DNA of 64,000 bases, from the NCBI RefSeq assembly GCF_041260155.1, contig NC_091930.1, forward strand, positions 38,654,937 to 38,718,936, in the 5' to 3' direction. Shown in pieces: positions 32,191 to 52,330 of this stretch. The number at the start of each line of letters is the position of its first letter. Within the stretch, counting starts at the first letter, position 1. The notes under the pieces are model-generated. The model had not been told where the DNA came from. It saw only the letters and a program-made list of their open reading frames with translations, and searched no databases. The translations under genes and the position numbers were made by a program. This DNA is from Ptychodera flava. Lineage: Eukaryota > Hemichordata > Enteropneusta > Ptychoderidae.

Positions 32191-33144
32191 ATAATAATAT
32201 ATTTTCTATACCGTTGATGAATTTTCATGCCAAAGCTTTCCACCAAATGTGGCTATTGGCCGAAGACAAACAATATTACAACGCAAAATTTTCCGGCTAT
32301 TATTGCGGCTCTCGTTGTTTGTAAAGATGATTCGGGCACGTAAATAATGCAACAATGGACGGTAAAATCTGATAAAAAGTTTTCACACTTCTTTTCGCGA
32401 TAGCCAGGCATGCCGACAAGTACCAGTTAGAAATATGGAAAAAAACATCTTGTTATGATGATTTTAATATTTGTTCCCGATATGGAACTTCGAAGAACAA
32501 ATAATATACACGGTATTACATGAACAGTCAGTGCAACAAAGTAATCCAAAGAAAACCTACAGCAAGTGAAATTCGGTTATGGATGTAAAAAAAAGAGAGA
32601 TGGTTTGAGACCGATCGCGAGTTGTGAAATGTGCCCGAGTTTCTCTTTGTGCCGACTTGCCTTATGATTGGACAGAGTCGGATTTTTTTTCTTTGTTGGA
32701 GTTCGTCCAAAGTACGAACTGAGGTCAATTTGTATTTTAACCATATCGTCTTGAAAATCTAGAACCCAATGAGTCATATAGCAAGTCATAGCATGCATAG
32801 TCAAAGTGCACGCGGTTTCAGCGCTGACGGTCCATGACTGGTACTGATAGCCACTGATTTTTAAATCGTATTTGCACGCAGTGTTGAGCATTTATGTAAC
32901 TTATAAACATATGTTCTACTTCGTTTTGTTAATCTTCTGAAATGTCTCAAAGTTTTGGGTTTTTTTTCGTGTTGAAATTCTTCAAGACGAGAATTATCTC
33001 TTGGATACTTCTCTATGTAATATGTATGTTGCACCCTTGTTTATGGCCCAAGCCTGTTTCCAGGTCACTTGAAAATTCTTTGATTCGAAGCAATAAATGC
33101 CTTACCTATACGAGGTCGGGGGAATAGGGTTACCTCGCATAATC

Positions 33145-33235
33145 TGCCGACCAATAGTTCATATTCTCATGACGTCAGACAACTCCATAGTCAACCGAAT
33201 CGACACCATGGCTGACGAGAGGGTGTTTGTCAACG
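33145..33235 (+). promoter_or_regulatory. Proximal upstream region of gene C: CCAAT box and CRE
   Basis: CCAAT at 33151-33155 and a full palindromic CRE, TGACGTCA, at 33170-33177, lie 60-85 bases before the start codon. No clear TATA box. An out-of-frame ATG at 33208 precedes the chosen start. Confidence 0.4.
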
Positions 33236-34428
33236 ATGAGTGCCGTACGAATCGCCGTGTTCGTCGCATTTCTGCTGGGTTCCATTGCTGCTGACGATCC
33301 GATCGTAGAGGTGAAATCGGGAAAAGTCGCCGGTAGAGTGGTGGAGTTCGCTCATGAAGACGTTGAGGTCAAACGTACGGTGTATGTCTTTCGAGGTATA
33401 CCCTTTGCCGAACCACCGGTAGATGATCTTAGATTCCGAGCACCAGAGCCGAAAAGCCCATGGGAAGGGGTTCACGATGCAAAGGAGCTTGGCGCGGCAT
33501 GCATGCAACCGCCGAGCCCAATTTTTCCGTTGGACGGCGAGTCACAAAGCGAGGACTGTCTATATTTGAACATATATGCACCACAGACTGGGGTAAGTCC
33601 CGGGCAAGTCAGCCAACACAGAATGAGACTCTGTCAATAAACAGGGTATGGGTCATTTGGGCAATTTTCGTTCCCAGTTTTAATAGGTTGGACATCTTAG
33701 AAAACCCTGCATTTCTTCATTACGTTATCTTATATATGCGACGGAATGTTCCGCTTCCTCGGTTGTGTTTAAGTCATTAAAGTTTAATGCAGTTATGCTT
33801 TCACCATCGCACTACAAGAAGCACGGTATTGGTTTACTACGGAATTCTCAAACGAAAAAAATACCTTACATCTTTTATAATTTTCTAGTTATATGATTAT
33901 GTTACATTTTTGGAGATACGTTTAAAGTTTCGCTTAATTAAGCTAGTAAAATGTACTCTTTTATTCAGTACTTTAGATAGTCAAAGGGGTCCAGGATAAA
34001 TATCTTTTTGTTTCTGGACTGTCCTTACATGAGTATCGACATTTTCCATTGATTTGTCAGCCTTCGACTTCAGAGAACAAATTATAACTGTTATAAAACT
34101 GCAGCGGGGGCTGAACTATTTTGTAGCTCATGTTCACTATATTTCTGATTGCCGTAGGTCACCCTTCCAGTTAAGTGACCAGGCAAAGGTTCACCGTTGG
34201 AGTTTATCAAAAGATGACCTTTGAGCAGGTGCAATTGTATCATCATGTTGAAAGCTTGCACGTCGACACTTAACAGCATGCACAGTGCCTGATACAAGCC
34301 ACAATTCGATTTAACTTGAACCAAAGGTGAAGGGAGTGGCAAAATTGGTATTGCCAACATGACACGGACACGCACCCTCTCGCCTCGCTTTGCCCATGGC
34401 CAATAGCGGCGAAACTCTATAGCTACCT

Positions 34429-34782
34429 TAAGGTAGATGGCGCCTCGGAGACAGATATTCGGACTCAAATTCTACAACTCTTTCTGATATACCACTTGAG
34501 GGGGCTCATGTTGAAGCTCTTGTAGAAAGAAAAACTTTCACCTCACCGGCTTAGTTTTCGAAAATCTAAATTTATATTTTTTTCTCCATAGTGTTAACAC
34601 ATGGATGGCGGCCATTTTGAATTTCAAATATTGGTAAATCTGGGTAATTTGGTTCTCTAGTAATACAATTTGCACGGTGACCCCTGATTTTTTATTCTGA
34701 TTTAATAAACAGAACGGTTGAAAGATTCCTTAAGGAAAGTTAAAGTAAAAGTCTTTCACTTTCGAGGCGTATACTACCTTAA
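34429..34782 (+). mobile_element. MITE of the GGTAG family, intron 1 of gene C
   Basis: Ends TAAGGTAGATGGCGCCTCGG and CGAGGCGTATACTACCTTA form inverted repeats. The interior has GGCGGCCATTTTGAATTTC and GCACGGTGACCCCTGA. Confidence 0.8.
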
Positions 34783-35721
34783 TGCTTGGCCCACAGAAGC
34801 CAACGGAGGGGCTGTGAAAGAATATTATTATACATTTTTGACAACCAAACAAAAAGGTTTGAAGGAAAACGGGAAATCCAAATGCCATCCTTTTCGCTAG
34901 TGAAATGCCAGCAATGATTATGGTTGAATTTTTCAGAATGTGAAACATGGAATGAGCGGCCTGGCTGCGACAAATTTTCTCAATAGCTTGCCTATTAAAG
35001 CATGGAGGGCAGCACACAGTGTGCTACCTCCACGGTTCAAAATGCCAGATCTGTGCAACTTCGCATATATCGACAAATGATTAAAGGGTGTGTCAGTCAT
35101 GTTTACCGGACATGTTCACTTAGAGAAAGGGAGCACAAAAAGTAATACGGCTTTTTATGTAGCCTCTCAATGAAGAAATATAGTGAATGACCATTATTAA
35201 CACAGGTTCTAGAAGAAAGAAAATTTCTTTGTCTTCTTCCTAAAGTATACTTGAAAGATGAAGTGTCGGCAACGTAGAACAATGTATCATACTGGATTGT
35301 AAAAATATTCGCAATGATAGTTTTGTGAGATCATGGTTGAGAATATAATTCATTTATTGGACAATGACATTGACATGAGAGACAAAATGTTGTGTTGACA
35401 AGATGAAACACCGAGGACAAGACAATGCATTTCATAAACGAACAAGAATAGCGGGAAAGACAACAGAGGTTATAGCTAAGGGTATTTGATATTTTTCACA
35501 CGACAGGCTGATAAACTCCCTGTGATGGTATGGATCCACGGTGGCGGCCTCGTCATCGGCTCTGGGGGAACCGGCTACAACGGCACGGCTCTGGCTGCCA
35601 TTGGTGACGTCATCGTGGTGACAATCAATTATCGACTCGGTCCTTTCGGTTATTTGTCAACTGGTAAGTGCCACCAGAGCCATCTTAATAATGTCAACAC
35701 AGCGGACTTACATTTACATTT

Positions 35722-36045
35722 TCTCGGGGACAGGTATCCCGACTCTGAAATTTATTGAATACTCTTCTAGTCTACTGCTTTTTTGGGCGGGGGGGGGTGG
35801 GGGCTCAAAGCTCATGACGTAAGAAAAACCTTTTCACCTTATTAGTTTTTTCGAAAATTTTATTTTTCTCCGTACAGTTAATAGAGGGATGTCGGCCATC
35901 TTGAATTTTTAATAACGATAAATGTTATAACCTGTTTCTTTTGTAAAAAAAACTTTGCTCAGCTACTCCTAGTTTTCTTCTTGAAGTTGCAAGAGAACTG
36001 TTGAAACATTTCATTGAAGGATGTTTGAGTAGATACGTGTGGATG
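35722..36045 (+). mobile_element. Degraded MITE copy, intron 2 of gene C
   Basis: CTCGGGGACAGGTATC at the left and GTCGGCCATCTTGAATTT inside match the family. The right end is worn. A G-tract lies within it at 35786-35803. Confidence 0.5.
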
Positions 36046-36480
36046 GGATGGATTAAACTTTGGGATTAAAAAAGCCTTGACGAAAAATTGTAAAAGGCCG
36101 CCCAAAATGGTTGCTTAAAGAGTAGGGAGGTTTGACCAATATTTTACTCAAATGATAGAAAACATACTGAAGGCCCTGAAAAAAACGACAACAATCGTTT
36201 ATCGATCAGGGATTTTCCAGAACTGACTATTTTGAGTGATCATAGTCCAGGACCATACACCATTCACTTCTGAAGAGACATCACACTATGATTGCCGGTC
36301 ACACAATCAAACGGCGGTGTTATCCACAACGATAGAGTCAAACACGGCTGACATGAAGTAAACTGTGCGATACTGGCAACATTGATCTTGGTCGGAGCCT
36401 CTTCAATGATTTCTCTGGGCTGTCGTTTTTAAACATCTATTGCGGCCGCCATATGTTCCCGCGAGCACATTTATTTTGTT

Positions 36481-36798
36481 TTAGGGTAGTATGAAACTCG
36501 AAAGTGAAGGACTTAAACTTTTGCTCACACTTTCCTCAATGAATCTTTCAACCATTACCTTTCAAAACCGAGAGAAATATCGGAGGTCACCGTGCATATT
36601 TTGGAGCTAGAGAAACAAATAACCCAAGATTTACCGATATTAGAAATTCAAAATAGCTGCCTTCCCTCTGTTAACTCTCTTGGGAGAAAATGTTTTGGAT
36701 TATCGAATAACTAAGATGGTAAAAAGTTTTTTCTTTCTCCAAGAGCTTTAAAATGAAATTTGAGAATCCGAGTATCTGTCCCCGATACGCGTTATACC
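36481..36798 (-). mobile_element. MITE of the GGTAG family, intron 2 of gene C
   Basis: Starts GGGTAGTATGAAACTCG and ends CCCGATACGCGTTATACC. The interior is the reverse complement of the copy at 34429. Exon 3 lies about 470 bases further on. Confidence 0.75.
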
Positions 36799-37417
36799 TG
36801 AATTATGATAAATAAACATATATGTGAAGTGTCTATCATGAGCTAAAACTGCACTCTCTGAATGTTGATTTTCATAGAAAACAGTTACATGAGTTGTTCT
36901 AGATTTTAAGAAAAGAAGGTTAGATGGGCACACAGTTTACAGTTTATTCTAAAACTAATACATAACATACATAACGGTATTTTATAAATCAACTGAGTGC
37001 TCGCTTGACCCATCATAAAATTGTAAGCGGCAATTTAGGTTACCGTGACACAAATGGTCGTAAACAATTTTGAATAGTCAGTTTGTCACGTAAAGACAGT
37101 CAGAAGTGTGGATAAGGAACCCATACACTCGTGACTAAAACCAATCTTGCTGTGATTGGTAATGACATGAGGTTCTAAGATGTTCCTTTTGATGTCCGCG
37201 TTCCACAGTGTGGAACCAACGGGAAGTGCCTCAGAATCAAGTAATTTCTATCTGTTTTTCCCCTTATAGGTGATGAACACGCCACCGGTAATTATGGTTT
37301 CCTCGATCAAGTGTTGGCTTTGCAGTGGGTCCAAGACAACATAGCAGGTATTGATCTCATGTAAAATAGCTTTTCTAGATCCACTCTCAAGAATGCTATA
37401 CAATGTACTGATTCTAA

Positions 37418-37666
<249 letters not shown>

Positions 37667-38380
37667 TGAATTTGCCGGTGCAGTAATTGGTCATTGAGAC
37701 TTGTAATATGGTAATCATATTTCCCCTCATTAACTAATCAGTACTAAAGTGAAAAAGCCTATCCCTGACTTAAACTTATGGATATCTCATGCCATGTCAC
37801 CAGTTTGTATACATCTTAGTGGCATTCCCTTTACTTTACCATTTTCAGACAAGTCGTAATTTTGCTGACCGACAGCACTTCCCATGAAGTTGCATGGAGA
37901 AGATCAATCGCGAAACACATCGCTTTAAAAGACCGAATGCTGTCTGATATCAACCGAAATATTACTTTAGCATCGGATATTACAAAAATCACCATCACCA
38001 ATTTATTACCGTCATTATTTAGTCACGATCGTACTGCATTTAGACTGAGGGAGCGGTCGTCCTGTCGGCGCGACTTACTGCCAAGATATCGGCGACGGGT
38101 GTCTTGCAAATGTGCAGCTAATTCAGCATTTGATGCATGTTAATAGTCCACCAGTTTTGCAACTTCCCAATCACTTCAACAGTTTGGTTGCATCCCTTCG
38201 TTTATAATGAAGCTGCTTCCGGTCGGCAGTTTGGGAGCACCAGATGTGAACTAAAAATGCTCACATGTTTCAGTTAATATTGCAGTTGTCTATGAATTTA
38301 AAACTTTGCCACATATTGACTAATCTAAGTAGACTTCCAGTACATATTCCTTCATCAAACATAAATTATTTACATGTAAA

Positions 38381-38382
<2 letters not shown>

Positions 38383-38456
<74 letters not shown>
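38383..38456. repeat. (TC)n tract forming the exon 5 acceptor polypyrimidine run, gene C
   Basis: About 74 bases of TC run directly into the CAG acceptor at 38456-38458. Confidence 0.95.
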
Positions 38457-38458
<2 letters not shown>

Positions 38459-40350
38459 AGTGGAACATCGACCATGCCAGCGATCTTCTTAAGTGATAAA
38501 ACAAAGCAAAGCAGGCTAGCACATGGCTTTGGCAGACTGAGCAATTGTGAAAAAGACACTTCAGAAGAATTGGTTCAGTGTTTGCGTAGCGTGTCTGCTG
38601 AAGATCTTAAGGAAGCGGGAAATTTGCAAAGTGTAAGAATTAGTGGCTTTTGAGTGTATGTACAAGTATTGTACGGTGTGGTGGGACACGGAGTGGTGGT
38701 GGTGTCCGTGTGTGGCTTGTGAACTTTGTTAGACAACAGTTGCCCTTTTGTGGCGAATTTCGCTTGTTTTCAGATCTTCATTTTCTCGCAAGCGAGATGG
38801 CAAGTTGTCCACTACTATCTTGTTTGAGAATATAACCAGGCCTTGGTAAACCTGGGCCGTGTTGAAGGGAAGGTGCCGTAAATATAATTGCATTGCTTCA
38901 CCTCAGAGCATTTGTTAAATTGGATGGTCTGTCGAACAAAAATCCAAAAAAGCACATGAGGTAGCTCTGAACAACATTTAAATGTATTCAGTAAGCGAAT
39001 GACGATAGCCATGCCGTTTGCTCGTTTGATAAAATCTGTATATTCTATCACGGTTACTCTACAACACCTAGGAAATAATTTGATCTGCTATAAATAATGA
39101 ACTACACTCTAAAATACTGGAGTAGAATATAAAGTTACCCGCTTTGGCCAGGCATACTACTACGAATATGGTAAATAAGATCTGTATTGTATAAGCGAAA
39201 CGAAAGCTAACTTATGCAAGTTTATTTGAAAGTGTTGAAGTTTCCAGGTCGAAGATTAGCTTTTCACTTTTTTTATTAAACTGGTCTGTTAATATAACGA
39301 CAGCCATTGTTATGTATGGTAGAAAAATCTCTCCTTTATGTTGGATTCTTTCCATAGGGAAAACTGGCAAATATTACCGGAATTTCAGACCTTCTGATTC
39401 CATTTCCTCCGGTCGTTGACGGCAACTTCCTCACCGCGTCACCCGAGGGTCTCATTCGAGAGCGTAGTTTTCCAAAGAGAGGCACCGATATTATGATCGG
39501 AACAATGGCTGATGAAGGAAGGGGATTTCTGATTGTTTTCTTCGCCGATAAGGCCAATGACACCGAGATCTTCTTGAACAAGACATATTATAATGAAATA
39601 TTCTCTACATATTTGGGGAGTGACAAAAAATCCAACCCAGCTGTAGCGGACGCTATTAAGCAAATATATGTCGACTGGGAAGACGAAGATTCGGACGACA
39701 CCAATTACGTCGAATCGTTCAGTCAGACGCACGGGGACATGTATTTAGTTTGCCCCGCCGATCGATCAGCGCGGGCGCACTTTCTGGCTGGCTCCAAAGT
39801 GTACCTCTACCAAATGACTCACATACCTTCGCAGTCAAATTTAAGATTAAATGGTGAAAGCTATGCATGGTGAGGAAGTTCCGTTCGTATTCGGTTGGCA
39901 TTTTGACAGTGCTATGAACTGGACAATGCCTGATGATGACGTCATGATGACCTTGAAGATCATGAAGTATTGGACAAACTTCGCTAAGACAGGGTAAAAT
40001 AATGAAACAAAATTCATGTTTTAAACCCATATCATGACGATTATAATCATGACTTTATTAGCCAAGGCTTCGAGTTCGGTGACAGAAATTCAAAATCAGT
40101 TGTAATATTTCACAACCAGACAATGCTACTTAAGATAATGACTAAAATTCCCCTTTCAAAATTGCAATTCGAGGCACAGGTGAATTCTGTCCCTGTATTT
40201 CGTAATCGAGCAAATATCAACGATCAATATCCTTTCCAGTACACGGACGAAAAATTGTGCAACTTTCGATTTCACCTGGTATTAATATCAATCATAGCCA
40301 TTATCGAAGACATACGTACGTACGTAAGTACATATACATACATACGTACG

Positions 40351-40441
40351 TATGTACGTACATACATACATACATACATACATACATACATACATACATA
40401 CATACATACATACATACATACATACATACATACATACATAC
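40351..40441. repeat. (CATA)n microsatellite before exon 7 of gene C
   Basis: Tetranucleotide run about 45 bases before exon 7. Equivalent positions in D and E hold (CTAC)n and a longer (CATA)n. Confidence 0.95.
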
Positions 40442-41640
40442 TATGTACAGTCACATGTAAACATGACATTTTGAACATTTTTCAGAAATCCTAACTTATC
40501 TGATGGTGACGTAGAATTGACGGAAAATGAGAAGCAAACAGAATGGCCTCTCTTCAAAGTACCCGGATTAGAGTACAAAGACCTGTCACTAAAGATGGAA
40601 ACCAAACGAGCTCTGAAAGCCAAGGAGTGTGCATTCTGGAATGATTTCATTCCAAAGCTGATGAAACATACAGGTAACAGACATGCCTAAAAGATGTATA
40701 TCAGGCGTTTGTAATGATCTGTAGTGGTCGTCTATTCTGTGTATAGTTGTTTCTGACAACAAATGAGACTTGTTGAGCTTTAACAGATAGAATGTTTTTT
40801 CATGACATATTTTATCAACCCCAATCAGTTCATGAATAAGAAAAATAATATACATGAAATCTTGCACTCATTACTAACAAACGCACTTCATCAGATGCAT
40901 TATTACGTTGTGCTAAACACGATCATCGCATTTTGTGCTTCCTTGCAGAAGCTACACAACCATGTTCAAAGGAGGAGGAGAATGAAAAGTTGAAGTACAA
41001 AGAAGAAGAAAATTCTGATCTCCTCCTGATGCGCTACCTTGCCGACGCTGCACAAAAATCAAAGGAGGATGACCATGAAAAATTAAAGTACAAAGAGGAA
41101 GAAAACAGGCAGCCATAGCGGTGGTGTCAGAGCTGTCGTTGAAAATTTAGCATGCAATAGCATCAAGTACTAGTACCCGGAATGAACATGATCAGAGTAT
41201 TTGGGGAATTAGCCTAAGGGCCACGCCATTTAATGTTCAGATGGGGGTGACCAGCATGCTTATAATCAATAATGTTTTATTGAATCCAAAATTTTCTCAA
41301 TTACTCTGTTGTTTTCCGCAGTGGCCATTCTTTATCGGCTGACCTCGATGTGAATTGTTCTATTTCATCAATGGCATGGCTACTTAAAGTGGAAGTTTTG
41401 CTTTTTTAGGCTAGACCTTTCAGGGTCGATTTTTACCGTCGTTTTTCAAAACCATAGGAACATCACTAAATGCTACAAAATAATAGACAAATAAGTTTTA
41501 ATATGCTGACGTTGTAATGTTTTAAGAACTCACTATAAAGTCTGACATTCTGTCCCAACTATTCGTTTTTTATGTGTCTGTCATATCTTGTAATTCGTTT
41601 CCTGATTTTTGACTACTAGAATAACACAAATCGTTATACG

Positions 41641-41952
41641 CAAAGATAAAGTGCGCCTCGGGGACATATATTGGACTTTGTAATTTTTGAAATACTCCTC
41701 TAGTCAACCGAGTGCATGGCTCACTTTATGTCTTTGAATACGAAAAGTTTCACTGTCTTAGTTGTTTGAAAAACGATAATTTTATTTTACCCCATTTGGT
41801 TGAAACAGGGACGCAGAACGTTATTAAGCACTTTGTTTCTTATGTTTCTACGTTTACACAGTGACCCCTTAAAATTATTTTTTAATTAAGTTTGGTGAGA
41901 GAATGTTTGAACAATACACTTGCATTTACCTTCATGGCGCATACTGCATTAA
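41641..41952 (+). mobile_element. MITE of the GGTAG family, C-D spacer
   Basis: Left GTGCGCCTCGGGGACATA and right GGCGCATACTGCATTAA match the family ends. The interior retains ACAGTGACCCCTTA. The remaining C-D spacer (41119-43080) shows no gene. Confidence 0.65.
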
Positions 41953-43080
41953 TTCGACACAGATCAACATGCTTAGTAACAGTGCAACGTAGAAGTATGC
42001 ATAACGTTATACTCCGAGTTTTCGAGCGCACAGGCATACGATGTCAACGCAGAAAGAAGGCGCACATTGAATATAGCCGACGCACTTCGGAGGCGAACCG
42101 TGCCAGTTTGAGACTGCTTACATACCTTGTAGCACGCAAACTCCTAAGAGTGTCCAGGGAATAGAGCGTGATAAAATCCCATGTGCAATTGTATTGACTC
42201 AAAATCGTTGAAAACAGATTAAAATGTCTTCAGAAGTCTGCAAAGATCACTTATTGTCACCGTATTTCAACATTCTTTTGGCAGTAGAACGATAACTTGC
42301 GGTTGACATAAAAAATAAACATAACAATCATCAAAAGATAGCATTAATGGTCCCATAAACAGACAAAACCGGTTAATTTGTGTCTGTTCTAGCTAATTTA
42401 TACTACTTAAAGGTAAGCGTCATAATGTATGTTATTATTTTTATATGTACCTTTCATATTTGTAAAACCACAAGAACGACACATATGTCACATGTCATCG
42501 ATATTGGCCCGACATGGTTTTCAGCCGAGCTGGAAATTAAGCCGAAACTTCTTCCGCTCGCCGCTCGCCGTTGGTTTGGACCGGGCTGAAATTTCTATTC
42601 ATATTTTATTTCAGTCAAAGGGTCGCGACCCAAAAGTACGAAATGGGGTCTGCTTCTCGACGAGAGTGGCCCAGGTATATCAATGGCTGTCCTTATCTGT
42701 GAGTACTTCTCGATATATTGAACCCCGGGGTGAGTTGAAATAGTTGTAGTATCTCGGCGTTGATGACAAGTTCAAAAGTCCCAATGCTTACAGTACATGC
42801 TAAAAGACGCCAATTGTTAAATGTAAGTGGCGGTCATCTCAAATTTCCGATGATGCATATGAAAAAATGTATGTGTCTAACAAATATAATGACCAATACA
42901 AAGTAAGTAGTCTTTCAGACTACTTGTATCACTACCAAAGGCAGTTGTGCATTTGCTATCAAAACGACCCGTTTCTCAAATTCTGTTTTTTGTGTGTCGA
43001 ATTCAAGCTGCAACTGTTTTATCCCCATGAATACTAGTATAGGCAATCACGTGGTACCATTGTTTCATACCGAATCACTG

Positions 43081-43226
43081 AGTCTCTGATTGGACACAAT
43101 GAATGACTCACCTCTCTGAGGTCATGGATGTAGAGGTAACGCGAACTGCCAACTAAAAATAGTTAATATTCACCAGTATTATGACGTGACGGTACTTCTT
43201 GTTCGACAGCGTCGCAGAGAGGAGAC
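43081..43226 (+). promoter_or_regulatory. Proximal upstream region of gene D
   Basis: Conserved with E (from 53490) and F (from 63297). Contains an inverted CCAAT (ATTGG, 43089-43093), TGACTCA (43104-43110, AP-1-like) and TGACGTGA (43182-43189, CRE-like). An AT-rich TTAATATTCACCAGTATTAT block at about 43163-43181 lies 45-65 bases before the ATG. Transcription start not determinable. Confidence 0.4.
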
Positions 43227-50470
<7,244 letters not shown>

Positions 50471-50933
50471 GGGTGTTGTATGAGCAGCCGCTGAAATATA
50501 TATAGGTGCAAGTACCAGTAGAACCCGGAATGAACATGTCCGGAGTTGGAGCAATTAGCCCAAGGGACACGTGGCTGATTGTTTTTCTCTTTCCAAAATT
50601 TTCAAAGTTACTAAATCTTTACTTCTGCGTTTTTACAGTTTCCGCAGTTTACAATTCTTTATCGGTTGGCCCTGATGTCAATGTTTTTCCTTTATCATCA
50701 ATGGGCATGGCTGCTAAAATACAGGTATTTGCTTTTCAGCTTTTCGTCCATTTTGGACAGTCACTTTTCAAAATCAAATGAACCATCCCTTAATAATGGC
50801 AGATAAGTTTTGATATAAAGGCGTTGTATTTTTTGAACAAATAGAAATTCTGTTCCAATATTCGTTGTTCATGTGTCTGTCCTTTCTGGTGATGTTATTC
50901 CTGATTTCCACGAAATTGCAAACCTTTCCATCC

Positions 50934-51283
50934 CAAGGTAGAGTGCGCCTTCGGGGCAGTTATTTGGACTTTCAAATATTTGAAATAATCCTCGTCTATG
51001 GCGTGCATGACTCAGTTCAGACCTCTTTGAGTAAGAAAGGTATTCACCGTCTTAGTCGTACGAAAAACAATTATCATATTTTACCCATCGAGTCAATACA
51101 GGGCACAGCGGCCATTTTGAATGTCAAACATCCTCGGTAAACGTTGTTAGGTAATTTGTTTTATATCTACCAAACTTTACAATGACAGTAATCCCTTATT
51201 TTTAATCCTGTCATGTTGAGAGAATGGTTTAAAGTGCCATTTGAGTGGAAATTAATTCTCTCGCTTTTGAGACGCATACCAAA
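50934..51283 (+). mobile_element. MITE of the GGTAG family, D-E spacer
   Basis: CAAGGTAGAGTGCGCCTTCG at the left and GAGACGCATACCAAATTA at the right. An almost identical copy lies at 61029 in the E-F spacer. Confidence 0.75.
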
Positions 51284-52013
51284 TTACTTTAAATCGACAC
51301 CAATCAACATGTTTAGGTAACAGTGCATTAGAGAAGTATATTCTTAAACTTTGAGTTTCCCACACATAAGCACACGATGTCTATTCATAAGAAGGTGCAC
51401 ATTGAATATAGCCGACGCACTTTAGGGGCGCACTATGCCAGTTGCAGACTGCATATATGTTGCAGCATGCAAACTCCTTAAAGGTCCACGGAAGAGAGTG
51501 TGATAAATTCCAATGTACAATAATATTTACCCAAAATCGTAAAATGATTTAAAATGTCTGTATAAGTCTGCAAAGATCACTTGTCGTCTCCTAATATCCG
51601 ATCTCTGACAACTCAGACAGAATTGTCAAATCTTTGGTCGGTTGCAGAGGTCCCACCTGCATGATAGCGAAACCTTCCACATTTCCTGAAAACACGGTGA
51701 CATTGGTATTCGATTTGCGCCAAAAATACAGTAACTCTGTATATCGCGGCGTTTATTCAGCCAGTCAGGAAATCTTCACCATTTGACTAATGAGCAGCAC
51801 AATATAGGCCAGACTAGTTCCCTTGGCATTTTAAGATGACTGTGCGTTAACAAGTTGTAGTTACGTCGGGCATCTTCAACATCAAGCAAAATAATTTCGG
51901 ATTCAAGCTAGATGATTTTAACGTTAGAGGTCCAGTAATGCTAACTTTTGCTGTTTTTTCTCGCTATTTTTGTTTTTAATGTCTACAATAATTTCTTACT
52001 TTTATCCCTAAAA

Positions 52014-52330
52014 ATGGCTAGTATTCAATCGGATTCGAACCCACAACACTCGGCATCAGTCACCTAGCTGAGAGGCCACAGACAGAACCGCTCGGCTAAA
52101 TCTCCGCTCCCAAAAAGAGTGGTTCAATAGCCGGCTAAGTTGTTACATTTTTCTGACTGAGACCGCTCAACAAGTTGTAGAGTTCGTGAAGCACTCACGC
52201 ACGCATGCTCACTATCATACATCGCACATACACACTTTATCGAAGCGAAGAAACGAATTTCATCGCTTTAACTGGGGCGAACGATAACCTCCGGGACAAT
52301 TCTGTCCACCAGCAGTGTTACCAACCCAGG
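52014..52330 (-). mobile_element. Insertion with tRNA-like segment, only in the D-E spacer
   Basis: The E-F spacer lacks this stretch and reads straight through at about 62115. AAAATG flanks it on both sides. The minus strand at 52115-52027 carries tRNA-like promoter boxes, TAGCCGAGCGG (A box) and GGTTCGAATCC (B box). A variable-arm-sized gap and a CAG anticodon-like loop suggest a tRNA-Leu-related origin. The tRNA-like part lies at the downstream end of the insertion on that strand, unlike an ordinary SINE head. Confidence 0.65.

Larger units (their letters stand above)
28480..32205. mobile_element. Composite insertion with inverted LINE-derived arms
   Basis: The left arm carries LINE 3' sequence on + (28507-29060), then an A-rich tract. 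The right arm carries a T-rich tract, then LINE 3' sequence on - (32190-32060). Inverted matches include GGCGCGCCAAATGTTTCAAA, AAGGTGCAAT and GAACCACCA...GAAAATCAC. The centre (about 29780-31200) is visibly GC-rich and full of hairpins, unlike the AT-rich surroundings. Confidence 0.65.
28060..32440 (+). repeat. Dispersed repeat, copy 2, split by a 3.7-kb insertion
   Basis: The left part (28060 to about 28480) matches 26890 to about 27290. The right part resumes near 32205 (CGTTGATGAATTTT) and matches from about 27305. Everything between is therefore inserted. Confidence 0.65.

Noticed and set aside
33208-33235. Start codon of gene C at the upstream ATG (33208)
   Set aside because: It is not in frame with the esterase. 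The ATG at 33236 gives the signal peptide shared by the paralogues.
52027-52115. A functional tRNA-Leu gene
   Set aside because: The promoter boxes are good, but the T stem has a mismatch, the acceptor stem does not pair, and it lies in a flanked insertion. Kept as tRNA-like repeat.
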